Shown piece after piece: positions 1-6,030 of a stretch of DNA of 6,882 nucleotides. Both the position numbers and the translations under genes were made by a program. Source of the stretch: 40CM-4-65-16 sp035279785 (GTDB lineage Bacteria > Chloroflexota > Dormibacteria > Dormibacterales > Dormibacteraceae); contig DATEHC010000033.1 in NCBI GenBank assembly GCA_035279785.1, positions 1-6,882 of the forward strand, written 5' to 3'. The first letter of the stretch is position 1; each line of letters begins with the position of its first letter. Under the pieces are notes generated by a model that searched no databases, was not told the origin of the DNA, and was given only the letters and a program-made list of their open reading frames with translations.

Positions 1-1019
1 TGTTGCCGGGCGACATGGACAAGGTCTTCTTCACCCTCGCCGGAGCCGACGCCAACGAGAACGCGATCAAGATCGCCCGCGCGTTCACAGGCCGGCCGAA
101 GATCCTGGCGCGCTACCGCTCGTACCACGGGTCGACCGGAAGCGCCGTGCAGGCTACTGGTGACCCCCGGCGCTGGCCCAACGAGTACGCGGGCAACGTG
201 GTCCACGTGCTCGATCCCTACCACGGCATCCAGCGCGGATGGGACACGGTCGAGGAATCGCTGGCCGACCTCGAGGAGACGATCCAGCTCGAGGGCCCGA
301 ACACCATCGCGGCCTTCATCCTCGAGCCGATCACAGGCACCAACGGGATCCTCGTCCCGCCCGACGGCTACCTCCAGGGCGTGCGGGCGATCCTCGACCG
401 GTACGGGATCCTGATGATCTGCGACGAGGTCATGACCGGCTTCGGACGCACGGGCCGGTGGTTTGCGGTCGACCACTGGGCGGTGGTGCCGGACCTGATC
501 ACGATGGCGAAGGGGTTGACCTCGTCGTACGTCCCACTCGGCGCGGTCGGAATGATGCCCAAGGTCGCCGCGTACTTCGACGACCACGTGTTCTACGGAG
601 GCCTGACCTACAACAGCCACCCGCTGGGCTGCGCCGCGGCGCTTGGCGCGATCCAGGCGTACGAGGAAGACGACATGGTCGGCAACGCCCGGCGCATGGG
701 CGAGGTGCTGGCGCGCCACCACCGACAGCTGCGAGAGCGGCACCCATGCGTGGGCGTTGCGCGCTCGATCGGGCTGTTCGGATGCCTCGAGCTGGTGCGC
801 GACCGCCAGACGCTCGAGCCCCTGGCGCCCTTCAACGGGACGTCGCCGGAGATGAAGGCCATTGCGCAGGGCCTGATCGACGCCGGCATGCACACGTTCG
901 TGCGGTGGAACACGATCATGACCAACCCGCCGCTATGCATAAAAGAGGAAGAGCTGGATGAGGGCTTCGAGATCCTCGACTCCGTCCTCGAGATCGGCGA
1001 CCGAGCAGTCCGCGACTAA
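1..1019 (+). CDS. Class III PLP aminotransferase, taurine/omega-amino-acid type (5' partial)
   Basis: Pyridoxal-phosphate enzyme that should transfer an amino group from an omega-amino acid or amine to a 2-oxo acid in the cytoplasm. The gene enters from the left edge; the first complete codon is at base 3 and about 338 residues are visible. Family members have roughly 420-460 residues, so about 100 N-terminal residues are off-window. Numbering from base 3, the cofactor site is complete: YHGS at 41-44, DEVMTGFGRTG at 141-151 (Asp141 should contact the pyridine nitrogen), the Schiff-base lysine K170 in TMAKG, and GGLTYNSHP at 199-207, where Thr202 should bind phosphate. The closest match from memory is actinobacterial proteins annotated as taurine--2-oxoglutarate or 'aspartate aminotransferase family', which share the YRSYHG, TGDPRRWPNE and GLTY blocks. 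That annotation is often transferred without assay, so the substrate is open. The 3' end overlaps the downstream CoA-ligase frame, suggesting one transcript. Family call is firm; substrate is not. Confidence 0.9.
   Translation, partial: LPGDMDKVFFTLAGADANENAIKIARAFTGRPKILARYRSYHGSTGSAVQATGDPRRWPNEYAGNVVHVLDPYHGIQRGWDTVEESLADLEETIQLEGPNTIAAFILEPITGTNGILVPPDGYLQGVRAILDRYGILMICDEVMTGFGRTGRWFAVDHWAVVPDLITMAKGLTSSYVPLGAVGMMPKVAAYFDDHVFYGGLTYNSHPLGCAAALGAIQAYEEDDMVGNARRMGEVLARHHRQLRERHPCVGVARSIGLFGCLELVRDRQTLEPLAPFNGTSPEMKAIAQGLIDAGMHTFVRWNTIMTNPPLCIKEEELDEGFEILDSVLEIGDRAVRD
944..953 (+). promoter_or_regulatory. Candidate ribosome-binding site for the CoA-ligase gene
   Basis: The purine-rich stretch AGAGGAAGAG lies inside the aminotransferase 3' coding region. 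Its AGAGG core ends 9 bases before the ATG at 958. It favours that ATG as the ligase start, although the same bases also encode Lys-Glu-Glu-Glu of the aminotransferase, so the match may be fortuitous. Confidence 0.4.
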
Positions 1020-2211
1020 GCATCTGCAGCTGTCGAAGCTGCAGGCGGGCTTGAAGGACGTGCTCGCGACCAACCCCTTCTGGCGCGAACGCCTGCATGA
1101 CGTCCACGGATGGGACGACTTCGAGCGCCTGCCTCTGACGACCAAGGCGGACCTGGTCGCCGACCAGGCGGCACACCCGCCGTTCGGGACCAGCCTCACC
1201 TATCCGCTCGACCGCTACGTGCGCCTGCACCAGACGTCGGGCTCGAGCGGCGACGCGCCTTTGCGCTGGCTCGACACGGCCGAGTCCTGGGACTGGTGGC
1301 TGCGCGTGTGGGCCGAGCACGTGTACCCGGCCGCCGGAGTCAGCGCGGCCGATCGAGTGTTCTTCGCGTTCTCGTTCGGACCGTTCGTCGGCTTCTGGTC
1401 GGCGTTCGGTGGCGCCCAGCGCCTGGGGGCAATGTGCATCTCCGGAGGCGCGATGACGAGCGAGCAGCGGGTGCGCAACATGCTCGACGTCGGAGCGACG
1501 GTCCTCCTCTCCACGCCCACGTATGCGCTCCGCCTCGCGGACGTGGCCGATCAGATCGGCGTCAACCTGTCGGCTGCGGGCATCCGCACGACCGTGCACG
1601 CCGGAGAGCCGGGAGCGTCGATCCCGGCGACCCGCGCCGCGATCGAAGCCGCCTACTCCGCCGTCGCGTACGACCACACCGGTATGACCGAGCTCGGGCC
1701 AACCGGCCACAGCTGCACGGCGCGCGACGGCGTGCACTTGATCGAGACGGAGTTCATCTTCGAGGTGCTGCCGACCGGCGAGCTCGTGGCCACGAATCTC
1801 GGCAGGTGGGGCAGCCCGCTGATTCGCTACCGCACCGGCGACCGTGTCGAGGTCTCGCGCGAGCCGTGCTCATGCGGTTCGCCGTTCCTCAAGATCGTCG
1901 GCGGGATCCACGGCCGGGTCGACGACATGTTCACGGTGCGCGGAGTCAATCTCTATCCCTCGCAGGTCGAGGACATCGTGCGGCGCCATCCCGAGGTGAC
2001 CGAGTTCGTGATCGAGCACCGCCGCGAGCGGCAGATGGACGAGGTGACGCTGCTGGTGGAAGCCGCTGCTTCGTCTTTCTCGAGCGAGCGGCTGGAGGCC
2101 GATCTGCGCCAGGCCCTCGGCGTTCGGCTCGAATGCCGCGTGGTGCCGGCGGGCTCCCTTCCCCGCTCCGAGCTCAAGGCGCGACGCATCGTGCGGGTCG
2201 TCGAGGGCTGA
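958..2211 (+). CDS. PaaK-type (phenylacetate-CoA ligase-like) acyl-CoA ligase
   Basis: Cytoplasmic ANL-superfamily enzyme expected to activate a carboxylic acid with ATP to the acyl-AMP and then the CoA thioester. From the ATG at 958 it has 417 residues, against about 430-440 for phenylacetate-CoA ligases. Motifs in order: ATP-loop TSGSSG at 93-98; DHTGMTELG at 239-247 (the A5 motif, with Thr241 where PaaK has Tyr); YRTGD at 291-295 (A7); CSCG at 304-307; GRVDDMFTVRG at 319-329 with NLYPSQVE to 338 (A8 hinge and C-terminal domain); and LPRSELK at 401-407, with Lys407 the expected adenylation lysine (A10). All catalytic blocks are present, so the enzyme should be active. The start is uncertain: residues 1-20 are Ser-rich, unlike the family, and lie in the 62-base overlap with the aminotransferase. 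Family-like sequence begins at HLQLSKLQ (about base 1021), and TTG 1051 or GTG 1060 are in-frame alternatives. The acid substrate cannot be read from sequence. Confidence 0.9.
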   Translation: MRASRSSTPSSRSATEQSATKHLQLSKLQAGLKDVLATNPFWRERLHDVHGWDDFERLPLTTKADLVADQAAHPPFGTSLTYPLDRYVRLHQTSGSSGDAPLRWLDTAESWDWWLRVWAEHVYPAAGVSAADRVFFAFSFGPFVGFWSAFGGAQRLGAMCISGGAMTSEQRVRNMLDVGATVLLSTPTYALRLADVADQIGVNLSAAGIRTTVHAGEPGASIPATRAAIEAAYSAVAYDHTGMTELGPTGHSCTARDGVHLIETEFIFEVLPTGELVATNLGRWGSPLIRYRTGDRVEVSREPCSCGSPFLKIVGGIHGRVDDMFTVRGVNLYPSQVEDIVRRHPEVTEFVIEHRRERQMDEVTLLVEAAASSFSSERLEADLRQALGVRLECRVVPAGSLPRSELKARRIVRVVEG

Positions 2212-2232
2212 TTGCGCGTTCTGAATCGAAAC

Positions 2233-2254
2233 CCGCGAATGCCGGCACTCGCGG
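2233..2254. repeat. 22-bp interrupted palindrome, copy 1
   Basis: The arms CCGCGA (2233-2238) and TCGCGG (2249-2254) are perfect reverse complements. Between them is the self-complementary octamer TGCCGGCA (2240-2247), flanked by a mismatched A/C pair. The element is therefore a near-perfect 22-bp palindrome that could form a hairpin or cruciform, or bind a dimeric protein. It begins 21 bases after the CoA-ligase stop codon and has no T-tract on either side typical of a Rho-independent terminator. It pairs with a second copy 42 bp to the right. Confidence 0.75.
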
Positions 2255-2274
2255 TCCTGAAATGGTCTTGAAAG

Positions 2275-2296
2275 CCGCGAGCGCCGGCACTCGTGG
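2275..2296. repeat. 22-bp interrupted palindrome, copy 2
   Basis: This is a second copy of the 2233-2254 element: arms CCGCGA (2275-2280) and TCGTGG (2291-2296) around the octamer CGCCGGCA (2282-2289). It differs from copy 1 at three positions (2281, 2282 and 2294) and is slightly less symmetrical. Copy starts are 42 bp apart, four turns of B-DNA, so both would present the same helix face. Read on the - strand, similarity extends about five bases past the core (GGCTTTC versus GGGTTTC). Between the copies is a short AT-richer imperfect direct repeat: GGTCCTGAAAT (2253-2263) and GGTCTTGAAAG (2264-2274). The element ends 9 bases from the marR stop codon. Confidence 0.75.
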
Positions 2297-2305
2297 CAAA
2301 TTCCG

Positions 2306-2719
2306 CTAGCGACGCTCGTTCGCGCGGACCACATCCGTGAGCAAACGCAGCAGCTGCTCTCTTTCTCGCGGGGGAAGCGGTCCGACGAGCCGGTCGGTCA
2401 TCGCGTGCGTGCGCGGGATCAGGTGCTGCACGGCATGCAATCCCCTGGTGGTCAGCGCGATCGTCTTGCGACGGCCGTCGCGGCGGTCGCGCTCGGTCCG
2501 GATCAGGCCGCGGTCGCACAGGCGCGCGACCACCTCGGCCATGGTCGAGCGGTCGAGCGAGATCCGCTGCCCTAGCGTGCGCTGGTCGAGGTTCGGCTCC
2601 GAGTAGAGCGCATTCAGCGCCGCGAACTGCGGCGACGTGATGGTGTGAGAGACCTCCTCCTCCCACAGCAGGTTCATCGCCTGCACCGCGCGGCGCAGGA
2701 GATGGCCCGGATGCTGCAT
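2306..2719 (-). CDS. MarR-family transcriptional regulator
   Basis: Dimeric winged-helix repressor expected to bind a palindromic operator and release it on binding a small acid or acyl-CoA. It has 137 residues, a normal MarR length. The N-terminal dimerisation helix covers about residues 5-24, helix-turn-helix about 30-70 with LDRSTMAEVVARLCDRGLI at 55-73 as the recognition region, and the wing RDRRDGRRKTIALT at 77-90 carries the family's D-x-R-D-G-R pattern. C-terminal helices (about 95-135) close the dimer. The ATG at 2719 was chosen because TGAGGA sits 5 bases upstream and family similarity begins just after it; GTG 2743, inside livM, is an alternative. It is the last gene of the transporter operon, starting 7 bases after the livM stop, so it is probably made together with the importer and may regulate it. 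Ligand and operator are unknown. Confidence 0.9.
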   Translation of the reverse strand: MQHPGHLLRRAVQAMNLLWEEEVSHTITSPQFAALNALYSEPNLDQRTLGQRISLDRSTMAEVVARLCDRGLIRTERDRRDGRRKTIALTTRGLHAVQHLIPRTHAMTDRLVGPLPPREREQLLRLLTDVVRANERR

Positions 2720-2723
2720 GAGG

Positions 2724-2729
2724 TCCTCA
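2724..2729 (-). promoter_or_regulatory. marR ribosome-binding site overlapping the livM stop
   Basis: On the - strand TGAGGA (2729 to 2724) provides a GAGG Shine-Dalgarno core 5 bases before the marR ATG, and its first three bases are the livM stop codon TGA. This decides the marR start and implies that ribosomes finishing livM help start marR. Confidence 0.6.
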
Positions 2730-3725
2730 GGCGGAATCTGCACGCTTGGCCTCCACCACGCGATAGCCGACCGGCAGGAGGCGCAGCCCCAACCGCTCCT
2801 CGATGCTTCCCCACAGGCCGCGCGGGAGCAGCAGCGCAAACAGCGCGGCGGTCGCGCCGAGCCCGACCAGGTACCACGGACCGCCCTGCGTGGCCGTCGT
2901 CTGGAGAATCAGGAAGAGCACGATCGCGCCGAGGATCGGTCCCTCGAACGTGCCGAGGCCGCCGACCAGAACAATGAAGATCATGTACGCGGACCACTGC
3001 ACGCTGAAGACGGAGCCTGGCTCGATGAACAGGGTGTTGGCGGCGATCAGCACGCCGGCCGCTCCGCAGCCGAATCCCGCCAGCACGAAGAGAAGCCGCT
3101 TGCGGGCGGCGACGCGCACGCCGAGCGACCGCGCGGCCTCTTCGTCGTCGCGGATCGCCTGCAGCGACGCGCCCAGCGGCGAGCGCAGAAGGAAGAACAG
3201 CGCCGCCATGAAGACGATCGTGAAAGCCAGCGCGAGCCAGAACGTGTAGGCCTGGCGGAAGTTGGGGTCGAACTGGTCGAGCTGGATGAGCGAGATCCCG
3301 GTGCCCGCTCCCAGGTTGCGGTCGAGGCGGACGAGTAGTGACGCGACCTCGGCGATGACCCACATCCCAATCGCGAACTGCGCCGCGCGCAGGCGCAGCG
3401 CGAAAAGCGAGATGGGCAGTGAGATCGCGCCGGCCACCAACGTCGCGAGCAGCATCGCAACGTAAGGAGTGATGCCGAGGTTGGCGAAGAACACCGTTCC
3501 GTAGGCGCCGATGCCGATGAAGGCCTGCTGCCCTACCGACAGCAGGCCACCGTAGCCCGCCAGCGCGTTCCACATCGCGCCGAGCAGGACGAGGATCAGC
3601 AGCGTGGTCAGCTTCTGTACCACGTCCGGGTCGAAGACGAGCGGGACCGACGCGAGAAGCAGGGCAACCACGCCCGTGCCGCCGGTGAACAGTGCGGAAG
3701 TCCGGGTCCAGCGCGCGACCTTCAC
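2727..3725 (-). CDS. livM: LivM-type ABC importer permease (HAAT family)
   Basis: Inner-membrane permease that pairs with the LivH-type protein to form the channel of a branched-chain-amino-acid-type importer. It has 332 residues from GTG 3725. The LivM hallmark WNALAGYGGLLSVGQQAFIGIGAY lies at 52-75. A cluster of hydrophobic segments runs from about 12 to 300 (for example 16-32, 40-56, 84-112, 163-181, 211-230, 245-275, 286-300). The cytoplasmic coupling loop with the EAA-like pattern LGASLQAIRDDEEAARSLGV is at 184-203. The GTG start overlaps the livH stop as GTGA. The open frame continues far upstream, but that part lies antiparallel within livH, is Arg-rich and has no family similarity, so it was excluded. 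Liv names describe architecture: members of this family also carry aromatic acids, amides and urea, so the substrate is not settled. Confidence 0.9.
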   Translation of the reverse strand: MKVARWTRTSALFTGGTGVVALLLASVPLVFDPDVVQKLTTLLILVLLGAMWNALAGYGGLLSVGQQAFIGIGAYGTVFFANLGITPYVAMLLATLVAGAISLPISLFALRLRAAQFAIGMWVIAEVASLLVRLDRNLGAGTGISLIQLDQFDPNFRQAYTFWLALAFTIVFMAALFFLLRSPLGASLQAIRDDEEAARSLGVRVAARKRLLFVLAGFGCGAAGVLIAANTLFIEPGSVFSVQWSAYMIFIVLVGGLGTFEGPILGAIVLFLILQTTATQGGPWYLVGLGATAALFALLLPRGLWGSIEERLGLRLLPVGYRVVEAKRADSA

Positions 3726-4603
3726 CGCGCCACGACCCGTAGGACGGTCCGTCCGCCGCCGTAGCGGGCGATGAGGACGACGAGGAAAAGCAGGTGCCCC
3801 GCCATCACCGAGAACTGCGGATGGATCTGCGCTCCGAGCGTCTGGGCGACGCCGAGCGCGATGCCTCCCAGCAGCGTGCCCCACAGCGAGCCCATGCCGC
3901 CGATCACCACGGCCTCGAACGCGAAGATCAGCTGCGTCGGGCCGCTGACAGGGTCGAAGACCGAGCGGATGCCGAGGAACAAGCCGCCGAGCGCCGCGAT
4001 CGCGACCGCGAGAGCGGTCGCCCAGGCGTAGGTACCGCGGCTGTCCACGCCGACCAACTCCGCCGCGTCGGAATCTTCGGCAGTCGCGCGCATCATCCAG
4101 CCCAGCCGCGTGCGCGAGAGAAAGACATGCAGCGAACCGAACACGAGCACCGCGACGACGAGGACGACGATCCCAAGCGCCGAGATCGACAGGCCGCTCG
4201 CCACCTGCCAGCTCGCGGTCGTCACAGTCCCCGCGCTCCGGCCCAGTGAGTGCACGTCCGGCGAAAAGACGATGAGCAGCAGGTTCTGGATGACGATCGA
4301 CAGGCCGAACGTCGCGAGCAGCGGCGTGAGTATCCCCGACCTCAGGCTGCGCTGAAGGACGGTCAGCTGCAGGACGTAGCCGAGGGCGATCATCACCGGC
4401 AGCGCTACAAGAAATGCGATGAACGGCGAGACACCCAGGCGATCGACGATGACGAATGTGAGGTACGCACCCAGCACTGCGATGTCGCCATGCGCAAGGT
4501 TGATGATGCGCATGACGCCGAACATGATCGAGAGGCCGCACGCGAGGACCGCGTAGAAAGCGCCGAGAAAAATTCCCTGAAGAATTGCATTGAGGACGCT
4601 CAT
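3722..4603 (-). CDS. livH: LivH-type ABC importer permease (HAAT family)
   Basis: Inner-membrane permease, partner of the LivM-type protein. It has 293 residues from ATG 4603, typical for LivH. The N-terminal hallmark GIFLGAFYAVLACGLSIMFG (10-29) runs into VMRIINLAHGDIAVLGAY (30-47), the most conserved block of the family. Further hydrophobic segments lie near 58-80, 93-113, 139-160, 193-212, 228-255 and 266-280. The coupling loop TRLGWMMRATAEDSDAAELVGVD is at 165-187. The start is supported by the ATGA overlap with the livF stop and by TGAGG 8 bases upstream. No truncation is seen. Paired with the LivM gene through a GTGA junction, it should be made in equal amounts for the heterodimeric channel. 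Confidence 0.93.
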   Translation of the reverse strand: MSVLNAILQGIFLGAFYAVLACGLSIMFGVMRIINLAHGDIAVLGAYLTFVIVDRLGVSPFIAFLVALPVMIALGYVLQLTVLQRSLRSGILTPLLATFGLSIVIQNLLLIVFSPDVHSLGRSAGTVTTASWQVASGLSISALGIVVLVVAVLVFGSLHVFLSRTRLGWMMRATAEDSDAAELVGVDSRGTYAWATALAVAIAALGGLFLGIRSVFDPVSGPTQLIFAFEAVVIGGMGSLWGTLLGGIALGVAQTLGAQIHPQFSVMAGHLLFLVVLIARYGGGRTVLRVVAR

Positions 4604-5307
4604 GCGGAACGCCTCAGACCGAAGTAGGCCTGGACGACGGCGTCGCGGTCGAGCGACTTCGCCGCACCCTCGAGCACGACTCGACCTTCGAGCAGGCACA
4701 CCACGCGATCGGCGACCTTGAGGGCGCGGGTCAGGTCCTGCTCGACGAGGACGACCGTGGCGCCCTCCGCGATGATGCCCTGCAGCGAGCGGTAGACCGA
4801 CTCGACCACCACGGGCGCCAGACCCAGCGAGACCTCATCGAGGAGAAGGAGTCGGGGATTGCTCATCAGCGCGCGGCCGATCGCGACCGCCTGCTGCTCG
4901 CCTCCTGACAGGTTCGCGGCCAACGAATGCAGCCGCGGTTGAAGCAGCGGAAACACGTCGAGCACGGACTGGACGTTCCAGCGCCCCGGGCGCTTGCGCG
5001 CGACGACCTTGAGGTTTTCCTCGACGGTCAGGCCGCCGAAGAGGCGCCTTCCCTCGGGCACGAGGGCGATGCCGCGGGCCACCCGCGAGTGCGCCGGCAT
5101 TGCGGTGACGTCGATGCCGTCGAAGAGCACGCGGCCTCCGTGAGGCCGGTGAGCGCCCGCGATCGAGCGCAGCAGCGTCGTCTTGCCGGCGCCGTTCGCG
5201 CCGATCAGCGCGAGGGTCTCGCCCTGCGCGACCTCGAGCGACACGGCGCGCACCGCCTGCAGGAGGCCGTAGCGGCAGTCGAGGGACTCGACCTGGAGCA
5301 GGCTCAC
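4600..5307 (-). CDS. livF: LivF-type ABC transporter ATP-binding protein
   Basis: One of the two ATPases on the cytoplasmic face of the importer. It has 235 residues from GTG 5307, the family's usual size. Walker A GANGAGKT is at 36-43, the LivF-typical LVPEGRRLFGGLTVEENL at 82-99 (this family has EGR here in place of a typical Q-loop context), the ABC signature LSGGEQQ at 133-139, Walker B LLLLDE at 153-158, and VEQDL at 188-192. The switch position after Walker B is Gln190 rather than His, which is normal for LivF. The GTG was chosen because its GTGA overlaps the livG stop and family similarity starts at once (SLLQVESLDCRYG); the upstream in-frame extension is antiparallel-type Arg/Gly-rich sequence within livG. 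It should dimerise with the LivG-type ATPase, and both sites look competent. Confidence 0.93.
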   Translation of the reverse strand: MSLLQVESLDCRYGLLQAVRAVSLEVAQGETLALIGANGAGKTTLLRSIAGAHRPHGGRVLFDGIDVTAMPAHSRVARGIALVPEGRRLFGGLTVEENLKVVARKRPGRWNVQSVLDVFPLLQPRLHSLAANLSGGEQQAVAIGRALMSNPRLLLLDEVSLGLAPVVVESVYRSLQGIIAEGATVVLVEQDLTRALKVADRVVCLLEGRVVLEGAAKSLDRDAVVQAYFGLRRSA

Positions 5308-5972
5308 GCCTGTCCGCCGAGATAAGCGTCGACCACGGCCGCCTGAGCCACCACGTCTTCCGGCGCGCCTTCCGCGATGATCCGGCCTTCGTCCATGCAG
5401 ACGAGCCGGCTGACCACCTGCATCAGGACGTGCACGATGTGCTCGATCCACAGGACCGCGATGCCGCGGTCGCGCAGGCTCGACACCGTGGCGACCAGAG
5501 CCTCCGACTCCGCGTCCGTCAGACCGCCGCCGATCTCGTCCAGGAGCAGCACCGCGGGTTGGACGGCGAGCGCTCGCGCAAGCTCCAGTCGCTTGCGCTG
5601 GAGGAGGCCAAGGCTCTCGGCGCGCCGGTTGGCGTGCGCGGTGAGCGCCGTCTGGTCGAGGACGGCCAGGCAGAGGTCGTACGCCTCCCCGCCGCGCTTG
5701 CCGGCGCCGGCGGTCGCGGCCACGAGCACGTTCTCGAAAACGGTCATGGCGCCGAAGGGCCGCGGCACCTGGTGCGTGCGAGCGATGCCCATCTTGCAGC
5801 GGTCGGCCGCGCCGCGCGACGTAACGTCTCGGTCGCGGAAGACGATCGTTCCCTGGTCCGGCGACAGCGAGCCGGCGAGGACGCTGAGCATCGTGGTCTT
5901 GCCCGCGCCGTTCGGACCGACGACGCCGACGGCCTCGCCCGCCCCGAGGCGGAGGCTCACACCGTCGAGCAC
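5304..5972 (-). CDS. livG: LivG-type ABC transporter ATP-binding protein (start codon unresolved)
   Basis: Second ATPase of the importer. From GTG 5972 it has 222 residues; LivG proteins usually have about 240-260. Walker A GPNGAGKT is at 19-26, GIARTHQVPRPFGAMTVFENV at 62-82 with the Q-loop Gln68, signature region LGLLQRKRLELARALA at 121-136 in place of LSYGQQRR, Walker B VLLLDE at 141-146, and the switch His178 in WIEH. The altered signature with LLLDEIGGGLT matches a LivG subfamily I recall (LGLLDRKRLELARAL), so it is not evidence of decay. The N-terminus is odd: in-frame bases 5973-6032 encode family-like sequence (VLVASDIRKRFGALA, including the aromatic A-loop position) but contain no ATG, GTG or TTG. 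Either translation starts at GTG 5972 and loses the first strand, or it starts at a rare codon such as CTG 6014 (236 residues), or there is a sequence error. Confidence 0.85.
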   Translation of the reverse strand: MLDGVSLRLGAGEAVGVVGPNGAGKTTMLSVLAGSLSPDQGTIVFRDRDVTSRGAADRCKMGIARTHQVPRPFGAMTVFENVLVAATAGAGKRGGEAYDLCLAVLDQTALTAHANRRAESLGLLQRKRLELARALAVQPAVLLLDEIGGGLTDAESEALVATVSSLRDRGIAVLWIEHIVHVLMQVVSRLVCMDEGRIIAEGAPEDVVAQAAVVDAYLGGQA

Positions 5973-6030
5973 GGCGAGCGCGCCGAAGCGCTTCCGGATG
6001 TCCGATGCGACCAGGACGGAATCCGCGTTG

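Larger units (their letters stand above)
2212..2305. terminator. Convergent intergenic gap, possible bidirectional terminator
   Basis: The + strand CoA-ligase gene and the - strand marR gene converge on this 94-bp gap, so transcripts from both sides must stop here or collide. The two GC-rich palindromes it contains could fold into stable hairpins in RNA of either polarity. Neither is followed by a run of U, so intrinsic termination is only one reading; the alternatives are a REP-like 3'-end RNA-stabilising element or a protein-binding site. No small reading frame or RNA gene was seen in the gap. Confidence 0.35.

Noticed and set aside
916..1737. Long antisense open frame opposite the CoA ligase
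   Set aside because: It is a shadow of GC-rich codon bias: Arg/Gly/Ala-rich translation, no recognisable domain, fully opposite a gene with complete catalytic motifs.
1864..1878. CSCG in the CoA ligase as a metal-binding or zinc-finger site
   Set aside because: A Cys-x-Cys-Gly block at this place is common in PaaK-family proteins, and no second Cys/His pair is evident nearby.
1110..2309. Long + strand frame overlapping the CoA ligase and running across the palindromes
   Set aside because: Arg/Pro-rich translation with no family similarity. The repeated residues it would encode at the end simply reflect the DNA repeat.
2720..4541. A single 604-residue protein spanning livM and most of livH on the - strand
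   Set aside because: The first 272 residues are an out-of-frame reading of livH with no membrane-protein character; the GTGA junction at 3725 marks the real livM start.
4732..4740. Gln instead of His at the LivF switch position
   Set aside because: VEQ is the normal form in LivF proteins, so this is not an unusual feature.
5083..5105. A look-alike of the intergenic palindrome (CCGCGAGTG...CCGGCATT...GCGG) inside livF
   Set aside because: It has inserted and missing bases relative to the 22-bp element, breaks the symmetry, and encodes the ordinary LivF segment TAMPAHSRVAR. Chance in GC-rich coding sequence is the simplest explanation.
5563..5615. Degenerate ABC signature read as a sign that livG is a pseudogene
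   Set aside because: All other ATPase motifs are intact, the frame is open, junctions are coupled, and the variant matches a remembered LivG subgroup.
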